61,850 bases of DNA from the NCBI GenBank assembly GCA_020627785.1, contig JAHDGF010000012.1:35328-97177 (forward strand), given 5' to 3'. Each line of letters opens with the position of its first letter. Positions within the stretch are counted from its first letter, which is position 1. The notes under the pieces are model-generated. The model worked only from the letters and a program-made list of their open reading frames with translations. It did not search any database and was not told where the DNA came from. Below are positions 25,330 through 33,335 of the stretch, in pieces. The translations under genes were made by a program, and so were the position numbers. The stretch comes from Saprospiraceae bacterium (GTDB taxonomy: Bacteria > Bacteroidota > Bacteroidia > Chitinophagales > Saprospiraceae).

Positions 25330-28239
25330 TTACAATTTTACGAATCGAGAAATATATTGACCTTGATCGGAACGTAAAGTCAAGAAATAAATCCCAGGAT
25401 TAAAATCTTCAATATCAATTGCATACTGACTTTGCTCATCTTGAATTCGCTTTCGCAAAAGTAGTTGTCCTGATAAATTACTAATTTCATAGGACACTAA
25501 ATTTAATGGGGCATTATTATTCTTAGCCCCAAAATAAATACGATCTTCAGACGGATTCGGGAAGAGATAAATGATCTGATGCTCCTCTAGGTTGTTCACG
25601 AAATTAACCATTGGAGTAGCATAGGTTGTCCTTGTCGTATTGGTGATAATTGCGGGATTAAAATCAAAGAAAATATGCGCTCGGTTTTCAACAACAGATG
25701 GATCCGGAAGACCTGGCAATGGTTCAATACTGAAACTTACAAAACCGTGGCTCTCTGGTTCGTTGGTTAGACTATCAATTAAATTTATATCGTTGAATTT
25801 AAACTCAACGATGTTCTGACGCACGACTGTCTGCACTTTAAAACTACTATTGGTCACTTCAAAAGTTTCCATATCTAGTTTCAAATCAATCGTATCTAAA
25901 ATCGAAACATTTCTAGCGGGGGCATTTCCAGTATTTTGAAATCTAACCGTATAGTCTAGCGGTGTCCCAGGAAGGACCTCTCCCTCCTCTCCTATTCCGA
26001 TCGGGCTTACTAACTTATCATTGGGGTCATAAGCACATAGAACAAGGTCTGTAAATACAAAGTCACCCAATAGTTCAAGCTCATTGTTAACCGCACCATA
26101 AACTTTGGTATGATTAATTAAAGTATCGCCCAAGGATAGCTCATTGGGGTTCAGCAAATGTAGCTCAACATTAAAAGTCTCAAATGGATGAAGTGAATTA
26201 AGATCCCATCGGAGTGTCTGAGTGAGTGAATCAATCTCATCAGGCATAGGAGTAGCAGATTCAAATTCAAAGAGCTCATCATAGGTCATCTCCAAAATCC
26301 CACTGAGCAAGTCTGTGCCTAAATTCTGGGCGATAAGATCAACCGTAGAAGTTTCATTACATACCACTTGCTCTTGAACTAAATGTGTACTTGCTCCAAT
26401 AAAATCTTCGTTACGAATAATCCCAAAATCGAACCGATCATTATCCAACATATCTTGAACCAGCGTGAAAGTCTCAACGGGGTTTCCAGTAGTTAACCTC
26501 CATTCAGGATCTTGCTCCCAGCTGATTTCATATGGCTTATCAAACTCTAAAAAGATAGAATATCTCCCGTCAATATAACTCACCACTCGATCATCATCTG
26601 GAAATATTTTAATGCTTTGATTGGGCACACCAAAATCATCGATATCTCGGACTCCATTTTCATTTTGATCATAGAAAACGGTTCCTAAGATTCCACGCTC
26701 CTGACATAATATCTCATCTTCAAAATTACACCCAGGTGCATTTGAGCCAATGTTATAAAATGAATCCGGGAGTAATAACAAATCGCAAATAGACTTGTAG
26801 GCACAATAACTCAGATTCGGATTAAATGAGATATTTAGGTCAAACCAAGAATCACCATCTAAGCTTCGGGGATCAATATTGGCAATTCCTCTAATGCTAT
26901 TGAGTACCGCATTACTTTGAATCAGCAATCCTCCGGAAATAGACTCAAGGGTACTTAAGCCATCTAAATGTAATAAGTTTTCATTTTGACGAATTGAAAA
27001 ATCACCATTAATTGATCTTAAAGAACGTAAGCCATCTATCTGCAAAAGACTGTCATTTCCTTCAATACCAAATCTTCCATTGATTGATTTTAAAGCGCCT
27101 AAACCATCTAGGTTTTCCAATTTAAAATTATCTTCTAAATTTATTGAACCGGCAACTTCTTGCAGATTTATCAGAGGAATGAATTCTTCTAAATGAAAAT
27201 TTTCATTCAAGGTAAAATCTTGACCGATTTGTTCTAAATTTTGAAAACCATCCACAAATTGAAGAGAATCATTTTCACTGACATCAAAAAGTCCTCCTAC
27301 AATATTTAATGCATCAAAACCTTCAATAAATTTCAAGGATTCATTGTTGGAGAAAAGTAAATCTGTGCGAACTGATATTAAAGAATTAAATCCACGAAAG
27401 CTTTGAAGCTGAGGATTATTTTCTACCTCACCGTATTGCCTTAAACTATCTAAGATCTGAAACCCGTCAACTCCTAGAAGACCGTCGTTATCTCTGATCC
27501 GAAATGGACCATTTACTGTCTTTAAAGCATTGAAACCAGAAAGCTCAACAGGTCCACCACTACCACGAAAAATAAATACATCTCCAACAAATTCTAAATT
27601 CTCAAACCTAGACAATTGTTGTAAGCTGATGTTATCCGCAAAATAGAAATCATTTCCAATGGTCTTCAATTCACTGAAAGCATCAACTTCTTGTAGATTA
27701 TCATTATTAGAAATAAACAATGTTTCGTCTACATGTTTCAAAGAGTCAAATCCAAGAATTTGCTCGAGCTTATCATTTCTACTAATATCTAGACCACCGA
27801 TACTATCCAAACTATTAAAACTATCGAGCATTTTGAGTTCAGGGTTTCCTTCTACAAAGATCACCTCTTGAACTTTTTTCAGGTTATTGAAGGACATTTC
27901 TGTAATGCCTGAATCATCAATAGATAAATAGCCATTGATCGTATGGATATCATTTAATGGGCTTAAATCTGTTAATTCTAACTGATTATCTATCCGGAGA
28001 TCTCCGTGTATAATTTCAATCCCTGAGAATCCATCAAGGTTCGTAATTCCAGAATCGGGGTAGCCAATATTTAAAGAATTTAACAACTCAGTACAACCCG
28101 GATATTTAATTTGGAAATTATCTACATCTTCTTGGGTGCGGATTTGGAATCCATTTTGCTCGTCACAAGACTGTGCAAAAATTGCAGTAGAAAAGAAGAA
28201 AATTAAAATAAAGCAGGAGAGATGTTTAAAAAATTGCAT
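25330..28239 (-). CDS. L-domain (leucine-rich-like) repeat surface protein with DUF11-like and T9SS type A domains
   Basis: A 969-residue secreted protein. The signal peptide ends STAIFAQ. Residues about 30-520 contain some 18 repeats of 22-24 residues of the receptor L-domain type (pattern LxxIxGxxxIxxNxxLxxLDGFxxL), which fold into a right-handed beta-helix. These are followed by an SdrD-like linker (GTVFYDQNENGVRDIDDFGVPNQSI). A region resembling other Bacteroidota surface proteins ends in a DUF11-like beta-domain (YDPNDKLVSPIG ... YTVRFQNTGNAPARNVSILDTID). The T9SS sorting domain starts at YLFPNPSEDRIYFG and ends QYISRFVKL. The upstream neighbour in sequence order (22357-25196) is a frameshifted tandem copy with the same domains. 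A ligand-binding or cell-contact role fits the repeats; no enzyme motif is present. Confidence 0.88.
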   Translation of the reverse strand: MQFFKHLSCFILIFFFSTAIFAQSCDEQNGFQIRTQEDVDNFQIKYPGCTELLNSLNIGYPDSGITNLDGFSGIEIIHGDLRIDNQLELTDLSPLNDIHTINGYLSIDDSGITEMSFNNLKKVQEVIFVEGNPELKMLDSFNSLDSIGGLDISRNDKLEQILGFDSLKHVDETLFISNNDNLQEVDAFSELKTIGNDFYFADNISLQQLSRFENLEFVGDVFIFRGSGGPVELSGFNALKTVNGPFRIRDNDGLLGVDGFQILDSLRQYGEVENNPQLQSFRGFNSLISVRTDLLFSNNESLKFIEGFDALNIVGGLFDVSENDSLQFVDGFQNLEQIGQDFTLNENFHLEEFIPLINLQEVAGSINLEDNFKLENLDGLGALKSINGRFGIEGNDSLLQIDGLRSLRSINGDFSIRQNENLLHLDGLSTLESISGGLLIQSNAVLNSIRGIANIDPRSLDGDSWFDLNISFNPNLSYCAYKSICDLLLLPDSFYNIGSNAPGCNFEDEILCQERGILGTVFYDQNENGVRDIDDFGVPNQSIKIFPDDDRVVSYIDGRYSIFLEFDKPYEISWEQDPEWRLTTGNPVETFTLVQDMLDNDRFDFGIIRNEDFIGASTHLVQEQVVCNETSTVDLIAQNLGTDLLSGILEMTYDELFEFESATPMPDEIDSLTQTLRWDLNSLHPFETFNVELHLLNPNELSLGDTLINHTKVYGAVNNELELLGDFVFTDLVLCAYDPNDKLVSPIGIGEEGEVLPGTPLDYTVRFQNTGNAPARNVSILDTIDLKLDMETFEVTNSSFKVQTVVRQNIVEFKFNDINLIDSLTNEPESHGFVSFSIEPLPGLPDPSVVENRAHIFFDFNPAIITNTTRTTYATPMVNFVNNLEEHQIIYLFPNPSEDRIYFGAKNNNAPLNLVSYEISNLSGQLLLRKRIQDEQSQYAIDIEDFNPGIYFLTLRSDQGQYISRFVKL
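25448..25459 (-). repeat. TTTGCGNAAGCG motif copy 7 (N=A)
   Basis: Exact match on minus, in codons for LLRKR near the C-terminus of the intact L-domain gene. Confidence 0.8.
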
Positions 28240-28267
28240 AACACTCTTTGAAGTTTAAGTCAGCTTT

Positions 28268-28275
28268 CAAATATA
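28268..28275 (-). promoter_or_regulatory. Possible -7 element of the intact L-domain gene
   Basis: On minus this reads TATATTTG, an exact TAnnTTTG match 29 bases before the ATG at 28239. The nearest upstream TTG would be 25 bases away, longer than usual, so only the -7 half is convincing. Confidence 0.35.
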
Positions 28276-28414
28276 TAGAATTAATCACAGGCATGCCATT
28301 CAATGAGCCCTATCCAGTTATTTACATTTGCATTTCATTTCAATCAAACTTTATTACTTCAACAAATTTTTAAGAATACCAAACAAGTGCAGTTACTTAA
28401 AAGAAAAATTAAAA

Positions 28415-28426
28415 TTTGCGAAAGCG
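28415..28426 (+). repeat. TTTGCGNAAGCG motif copy 8 (N=A), intergenic
   Basis: Exact match on plus, the only one of the twelve that lies outside a gene. Confidence 0.8.
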
Positions 28427-28477
28427 GATTTACGATATTGATCGGATGGATATTCGATTGTAATTAATTATTGATTT

Positions 28478-28510
28478 TTGACTTAAGAAATTATCGACAA
28501 TTTAGCTTTG
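28478..28510 (+). promoter_or_regulatory. Orphan promoter-like element
   Basis: TTG at 28478-28480 and TAGCTTTG at 28503-28510, separated by 22 bases, match the phylum consensus. The next plus-strand gene starts at 28827, so the transcript would have a leader of about 300 bases or be non-coding. Confidence 0.3.
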
Positions 28511-28826
28511 GCTGTAGTCCATACGTTTATCTCAATCATATCCTAAAATTCATAAATACTCAGGCTGATCGTCTACTGCTGTAATTGCCCCATCTAAATT
28601 GATTACTATACCCGTCATTCTCCTAATAAATCTGAAATATTAAGCATTCTTATTGTCAAGAGGTTGCCTTTAAACGAATCAAATACGTCGGCGTATATCC
28701 ACAGTAGGTCGGTAATTTCATTTCATAGTTTGGTTAGATGACCAATTTCCAAGTTATTTCTATTACAGAAATGCCCATTAGCTATCATTAAAGTTTAATT
28801 TAGTATGGATTAAACAATATAATGTT

Positions 28827-30182
28827 ATGCCTGGATTACTCGATCTACTCGGAGTTGCTAAAAATCTTATTGAAACTGGAAGGTTGGACCTACAAGCGAC
28901 CAATGGTTTTGGGAATCCTTACAATGGATTTACAGATAACTCTTTCCTAGAAAATCTAAGGTGGAATACCGCAAACTCTACAATATGGGGAGAATCTCTG
29001 GTAAGTTATGACGAAGAAACAGCACCAGGAATTCCAAATGACTGGTCGACGACAGGGCCATATAATTTCGATAATGATTTTGGAGGACCTGGATGGGAAG
29101 AAGTATATGACATTGACTATATGAAGGATTTTGTTGGCATCGAAATGCAAGGAGCAGGTGCTGAGATGAACGAATTGATGGAGCAATTACAATATCATCT
29201 AAGTGGTGAGGACCCTGATTTAGACATAGACACAATCATTGCTGAAATAGCCGAGTTGAGGGGAGAAAACTTTGAAGACATGATGGCAATGTATGAAAAG
29301 GCTCAAGAATTGTTTGAATTAGAAGGAGTTCAAGAATGGTTTACACCAATCAATGAAGACACGCATCCAGATTTTCTAGGTTCCAATTCAAGTCTTAGAT
29401 ATGGCAAAGTAGTAGGTGACATTATTGGTTTGGATCCTGTATTTGCAGCATTACTCAATCCAAGTGGAGGAATAGTTGGTCCTGGTGTTGTTGGATCGGA
29501 TATGGGTAATGAGCCCATTGGTTACCATGGTATATTTCATGATGCAGGCGGCTGGATGTTTGACGCTTTAGGAGAAAGTTATGGTCCAGGCTATGATTAC
29601 ACTCCGGATACTAACGGTGCTGGCTGGTGGCCGGATCTTGATCGTGACAATGATGACGGAAAATTAGCTGGTCAGACCAGTGGGATTCTTATGTGGAATA
29701 ACTTAATGCATCCTGAAGGTAATTTAGTTTCTAATGGTGTAAGAAGCACAGGTGACTTGGTTGATGCGTTGTTAGGAATTATGGGAGATGGAGCGGAAGA
29801 TTGGATTGGAGACTTCTTTGGAGATCATGTACCTATTGTAGGGGAACTGACGGATGCTATGATGGGCATCGCTAATACAGCACTTCATGAAGCGGGAGAT
29901 GTATTCAATGAAATTTCAGAGATAAGTGCAGACTTAATGGATGGAGATCTTCTTGGTGCAGCAGGAAATACACTTGAGGCAATTTATGAAGTCGGTCAAG
30001 GAGCAGTTGCCATTGCTTTTGATGCAGTTCAAGAAGTAGGAGAAGCTGTCGTGGACATTGCAGAGGATATTGTTGAAGTCGGAACCACTGTTGTTAATGC
30101 AGTTGGAAATGCTGCACAAGCAGTCGGAAATGCAATAGGAAATGCCGCACAAGCAGTTGGAAATTTCTTTAGCGGATTCTAA
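28827..30182 (+). CDS. Unrecognised 451-residue protein with Ala/Val-rich repetitive C-terminus
   Basis: I do not recognise this family. There is no signal peptide or lipobox; the start (MPGLLDLLGVAKNLIETG) looks like a short amphipathic helix. The middle is Gly/Asp/Trp-rich, with a conserved-looking core near residues 230-270: GYHGIFHDAGGWMFD (H234, H238, D239), followed by GPGYDYTPDTNGAGWWPDLD. The His-Asp pair is reminiscent of phospholipase A2-like motifs, but the expected Cys residues are missing, so I do not assign that function. The last ~110 residues are an acidic then small-residue helix with heptad-like VQEVGEAVVDIAEDIVEVGTTV and tandem VGNAAQ/VGNAIGNAAQ repeats ending FFSGF. This tail could insert in membranes or self-associate. 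The thiolase-like gene follows after 103 bases. Confidence 0.65.
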   Translation: MPGLLDLLGVAKNLIETGRLDLQATNGFGNPYNGFTDNSFLENLRWNTANSTIWGESLVSYDEETAPGIPNDWSTTGPYNFDNDFGGPGWEEVYDIDYMKDFVGIEMQGAGAEMNELMEQLQYHLSGEDPDLDIDTIIAEIAELRGENFEDMMAMYEKAQELFELEGVQEWFTPINEDTHPDFLGSNSSLRYGKVVGDIIGLDPVFAALLNPSGGIVGPGVVGSDMGNEPIGYHGIFHDAGGWMFDALGESYGPGYDYTPDTNGAGWWPDLDRDNDDGKLAGQTSGILMWNNLMHPEGNLVSNGVRSTGDLVDALLGIMGDGAEDWIGDFFGDHVPIVGELTDAMMGIANTALHEAGDVFNEISEISADLMDGDLLGAAGNTLEAIYEVGQGAVAIAFDAVQEVGEAVVDIAEDIVEVGTTVVNAVGNAAQAVGNAIGNAAQAVGNFFSGF

Positions 30183-30285
30183 ATCGTCACCTCACTCAAT
30201 TATTCATTCGGCTGACTTGGATAAACTTTAAAATAGTTTTATCTACCAGTATTAGTTATACCATAGATCTTTTTTATTTTTAGGT

Positions 30286-31470
30286 ATGTCAAATTCAAAC
30301 ATACACTTCTACGCACGGCTGCCGTTTAACCAACTAGAAGATCGTCTAGCAGGTACAGCTCTTCATAAGATTTTAGAAATTATTGCACCCTCCTTTAAAA
30401 ATGCGGTAACAAGCGCAGGAATTGATTTAGACGAGATCAATCAATTCATATACGCCGGTTCTGCTGGATATGAAGGCAATTCAATTGAAACTAAAATATT
30501 AAACGGTTTAAATTTAACCAAGGTAGAAAAGCGAACGAAAATTGGCAATGGTTACCTAAGTACTTTTAAAGCACTTGATTTCGCAAGTAACAATACTACC
30601 AATGGGTTAACACTCATAATGGCAATGGATAATTTAAGCGGCACACCACATCTAGTTAGAAATGACTTCGTAAAATCATTAGCCGATGATGATGAACAGT
30701 TAGATAAATTAACTCTGCCAGGCATGGCCCTCAAATATAGCTATGCAGATATCATTAATGACACCGTTTGGCCTACTTATGAAAATCTAACCAACAAGCA
30801 CGCTTTGACTCAAAGAGATCTCGATAAGTATGCATATCTGTCGCGAGCAAAATATAAAGAGGCCGTCGATAAAAAGTTTTATACGGACGAAATTATTCCG
30901 CTGACTTTTCAATTTGAAAAAGGCTCGTTTCATGAATATAAATCGGATGCACAAGGTGCATTCCAGCCAGAAGCGAAAGAATATAATAATGCCACAGAAG
31001 TTTTTCCAGGGATGAAGAAAACCACCAATCATAATGTGGCCCTACCAGCGGATGGTATGGTATTCCTAATTACCAGCAATGATAAGAAGCCGAAACATAA
31101 ATCGTTTGCAACGGTCGGAGCTTATGTGGAGGAATATGGAGATCCTGCAGATTACTTAAAGATGGGAGAACGCACGATAAAAAAGGCATGTGAGAATGCA
31201 GGCCTAAGTGTATCTGATGTAGACTTTTTTGAAATTCATGAGAATCATCCAATAACCGTCCTTGGTTTACAGCGGGCCTTAGACATTGACCTAAAAAAAG
31301 TAAACCCCAAAGGTGGTAGCTTAGCGATTGGAGATGCCATAGCAGCTACTGGTGGACGATTAATTTCATCGGCAACTTCTTTGATTAAACATACTCCTTT
31401 TAAAAACGCAGTCGTTAATATATCATCCCCACTTGGATTTAGTGGATCTGTTGTTCTTCAAGAAAAATAA
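30286..31470 (+). CDS. Thiolase-fold protein lacking catalytic residues (pseudo-enzyme)
   Basis: A 394-residue protein that aligns end to end with degradative thiolases: TKIGNGYLSTFKAL over the nucleophile motif, AMDNLSGTPHL for the GMESMS loop, the ENLTNKHALTQRDLDKYAYLSRAKYKEAV helix, and FFEIHENHPITVLGLQRAL...NPKGGSLAIGDAIAATGGRL at the C-terminus. Each catalytic position is changed: the acylated Cys is Gly87, NEAF is HENH (318-321), the His of GHPxGxTG is Asp350, and the second Cys is replaced by Ser (near 381). The fold is kept, but condensation or cleavage is not expected. It may bind acyl-CoA, lipid or a protein partner. The small lipoprotein starts four bases downstream, and the unrecognised 451-residue gene lies upstream, so the three may form a functional unit. 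Confidence 0.8.
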   Translation: MSNSNIHFYARLPFNQLEDRLAGTALHKILEIIAPSFKNAVTSAGIDLDEINQFIYAGSAGYEGNSIETKILNGLNLTKVEKRTKIGNGYLSTFKALDFASNNTTNGLTLIMAMDNLSGTPHLVRNDFVKSLADDDEQLDKLTLPGMALKYSYADIINDTVWPTYENLTNKHALTQRDLDKYAYLSRAKYKEAVDKKFYTDEIIPLTFQFEKGSFHEYKSDAQGAFQPEAKEYNNATEVFPGMKKTTNHNVALPADGMVFLITSNDKKPKHKSFATVGAYVEEYGDPADYLKMGERTIKKACENAGLSVSDVDFFEIHENHPITVLGLQRALDIDLKKVNPKGGSLAIGDAIAATGGRLISSATSLIKHTPFKNAVVNISSPLGFSGSVVLQEK

Positions 31471-31473
31471 TAA

Positions 31474-31956
31474 ATGATGCTAAAGAATCTACTTATGATA
31501 AGCTTAATATTTGGATTGTTCTCTTGTGACTCCTCAGGAGATTTTGATTTCAATGAAGTTTATATTCGAGTCAACAACCAGACAGGTCTAAACTTAGATC
31601 GGGTAAATATTGGAAGTAGATTAAATAAACCAAGTAGTCTGCAGCATATTGAATTTGGCAATGAGTTTAACAACGTAGGCACGAATGAAGTAACTGATTA
31701 TATAAATACCAAAGGACAATTTATCGGTTACACGGCTGTTGTAATTTATAGTGACGAAGGACAAAAGGCCGCATCTAGAGACTTAATGGAAGAACAAATT
31801 AAAGAAAATGATGGTTTCGAAGACACCTTCGATAATCCATTAACAGATAGTACAAGAACTGGCTTTAGTTTGCCAAAAGGAAATTATACCTACCGGTTAT
31901 TTTTCGCAGAAAATGAAAATAAGAATAGAGTTTCTGTGGAAATAATAGAAGACTAA
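31474..31956 (+). CDS. Small hypothetical lipoprotein
   Basis: A 160-residue lipoprotein: hydrophobic leader ending LFGLFSC (lipobox LFSC, Cys18), then an Asp-rich tether. The mature part is a compact beta-sandwich-like domain (VYIRVNNQTGLNLDRVNIGS, YTAVVIYSDEGQKAASRDL, GNYTYRLFFAENENKNRVSVEIIED). The family is unknown to me. It begins three bases after the stop of the thiolase-like gene and is almost certainly co-transcribed with it. An envelope partner of that pseudo-enzyme is a guess from position only. Confidence 0.75.
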   Translation: MMLKNLLMISLIFGLFSCDSSGDFDFNEVYIRVNNQTGLNLDRVNIGSRLNKPSSLQHIEFGNEFNNVGTNEVTDYINTKGQFIGYTAVVIYSDEGQKAASRDLMEEQIKENDGFEDTFDNPLTDSTRTGFSLPKGNYTYRLFFAENENKNRVSVEIIED

Positions 31957-32032
31957 AGTACTTCTAGCATGGTAATCTACATTTGCCTTGAGCATTCAAA
32001 AATAAATTACTAATCTCTCAGATAGCATATCC

Positions 32033-32245
32033 CTAAACCATACTATCTATATCTGCATGTTTAAAGTACAAGATGAGCTCTATGGTATACCCACCACTAT
32101 GTATTTCTGAAATATCTACCAGTTCCCAACCTTTTTCTCCAAGTAGATTGATATGGTCTTCAACTTCCTGATAATCTAACTTGTAGCTAAAGCCATTTGA
32201 CTTAAAGCTTTTGCGAATCATTTTATAATGGAATTTCTTCATCAC
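32033..32245 (-). CDS. DUF4177 small protein
   Basis: A 70-residue protein of the DUF4177 type: an initial FHYKMI strand, a helix with LDYQEVEDHINLLGEKGWELVDISE (the GWELV core is diagnostic) and a closing YTIELILYFK strand. Function of the family is unknown; members are small cytosolic proteins. Two adjacent ATG codons (32245 and 32242) could serve as start. The start region sits in one arm of a 17-bp inverted repeat whose other arm lies upstream in the leader, so translation may be controlled by RNA folding. The DUF3179 gene ends 58 bases upstream on the same strand. Confidence 0.75.
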   Translation of the reverse strand: MMKKFHYKMIRKSFKSNGFSYKLDYQEVEDHINLLGEKGWELVDISEIHSGGYTIELILYFKHADIDSMV

Positions 32246-32284
32246 TTTTAATTTATTTCAAAATATGAAAGTGATGAAGAAATT
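32232..32284. repeat. 17-bp perfect inverted repeat spanning a start codon
   Basis: Left arm 32232-32248 and right arm 32268-32284 are exact reverse complements (AATTTCTTCATCACTTT and AAAGTGATGAAGAAATT) around a 19-base AT-rich loop. The left arm contains the DUF4177 start codon and the first codons on the minus strand. No T-run follows, so it is not a typical terminator. Confidence 0.85.
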
Positions 32285-32303
32285 ACACAAAGATTAATCT
32301 GCA

Positions 32304-33335
32304 TTAACGTATCTCAATTTCTGGATAAAATGCACCAAGAGAAAACCAATAACCAATAAATGAATTTAAAGGATTTAATTGAGCACCCGCCATTGGACCT
32401 GATAGAATGGATCCGTCCATTCCTATCTGATTCCCAGCAGCATCCTCAGCGACAATCGGAAGACTAGATTGTTTAAAGACCACATCTTGTAAACCCAAAT
32501 TATTTTCATAGGCCAAAATATAATTATCCTCCTTCGAACCAATTACAAAAAATTCTCCTTGGTCATAATTCTCTACAAGGACACGCTCCGTATCAAAAAG
32601 ATTGATTGAATATGCTTTCTCAAAATTTGGCTCAATAACACCGAGCACTCTTTCCTTACTTGGAAGACGTTCATCCAGTGGTTCTACAGGGAAAAGAAAT
32701 CGATCATTGTTCGTTATGTAATCACCATATGGATAGTTACCATAAGAACGACTAAAGCCTGTGGAAAGATTCATCACCAGAGAATTGGGATACGATTCTT
32801 TCCAAGTCCCCCATTCTGTTTCAACCACCTGATGCGTCTCTATTTCTCGACCGATTAAATCTCCATTGACACATTCTAATCCGATCTGCGTCCAGTAACT
32901 ATCTGTTAATCGATCGTAAGGAATAAGATTGGTATTATACAATTTTCCAGATACGCCAAATTCAGTTTCCTGACCATTTATTGTTCTGTTCCAATTGATC
33001 GCAGTTCCAGTCAATGGACAATAGGTAAGTGCATATTTTAAATCCTCAATCTCATCGTTGACGATTTCATGCCAGTCTAAAATTATATGAGGATAGGCTT
33101 TAGCAATTCCATTATGAAAAACTCCGACAACCAATTCATCATCCGTTAAAAAACTGATCTCCGTAGCTGACGTAAACTGTGGATCATCAACGGATGGTAT
33201 TCCATCTTTTCCTGGTCCTCCATCAAATACTTCGTTGCTAGGTATGTTCCAATCTTGATTTTCAGTTCTGTCATCTCCACATGAAAAACAAATGAATGCA
33301 ATTAAAAATAAAGAAGCTAGATTTCTTTTATTCAT
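32304..33335 (-). CDS. DUF3179 domain lipoprotein
   Basis: A 343-residue DUF3179 protein: leader with lipobox CFSC (Cys19), GGPGKDGIPSVDDPQFTS, the family signature GIAKAYPHIILDWHEIVND, YCPLTGTAINWNR, FGVSGKLYNTNLIPYDR and TGFSRSYGNYPYGDY. DUF3179 proteins are exported and of unknown activity; the conserved Cys-Pro-Leu-Thr-Gly segment suggests a metal- or heme-related role but this is not shown. Its start overlaps the stop of the upstream barrel gene by four bases (ATGA), so the two are translationally coupled and probably work together in the envelope. Confidence 0.88.
   Translation of the reverse strand: MNKRNLASLFLIAFICFSCGDDRTENQDWNIPSNEVFDGGPGKDGIPSVDDPQFTSATEISFLTDDELVVGVFHNGIAKAYPHIILDWHEIVNDEIEDLKYALTYCPLTGTAINWNRTINGQETEFGVSGKLYNTNLIPYDRLTDSYWTQIGLECVNGDLIGREIETHQVVETEWGTWKESYPNSLVMNLSTGFSRSYGNYPYGDYITNNDRFLFPVEPLDERLPSKERVLGVIEPNFEKAYSINLFDTERVLVENYDQGEFFVIGSKEDNYILAYENNLGLQDVVFKQSSLPIVAEDAAGNQIGMDGSILSGPMAGAQLNPLNSFIGYWFSLGAFYPEIEIR

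Larger units (their letters stand above)
28240..28826. other. 587-bp intergenic region without a supported gene
   Basis: A divergent intergenic region between the L-domain gene (minus) and the 451-residue protein (plus). I find no plausible coding frame, tRNA or terminator. It contains a -7 element for the left gene, one TTTGCGNAAGCG copy at 28415-28426 and a plus-strand promoter-like pair at 28478-28510 that lies over 300 bases before the next start codon. A long leader or a small RNA is possible but unproven. Confidence 0.6.

Noticed and set aside
22357..28239. Dense short-period repetition suggesting a CRISPR array or satellite
   Set aside because: The repetition is at protein level (22-24-residue L-domain units) in long coding frames; there are no identical DNA repeats with unique spacers.
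29534..29600. Phospholipase A2-like active site in the 451-residue protein
   Set aside because: Only an HD pair is present; the Cys residues and calcium-loop pattern expected of bacterial PLA2 are absent.
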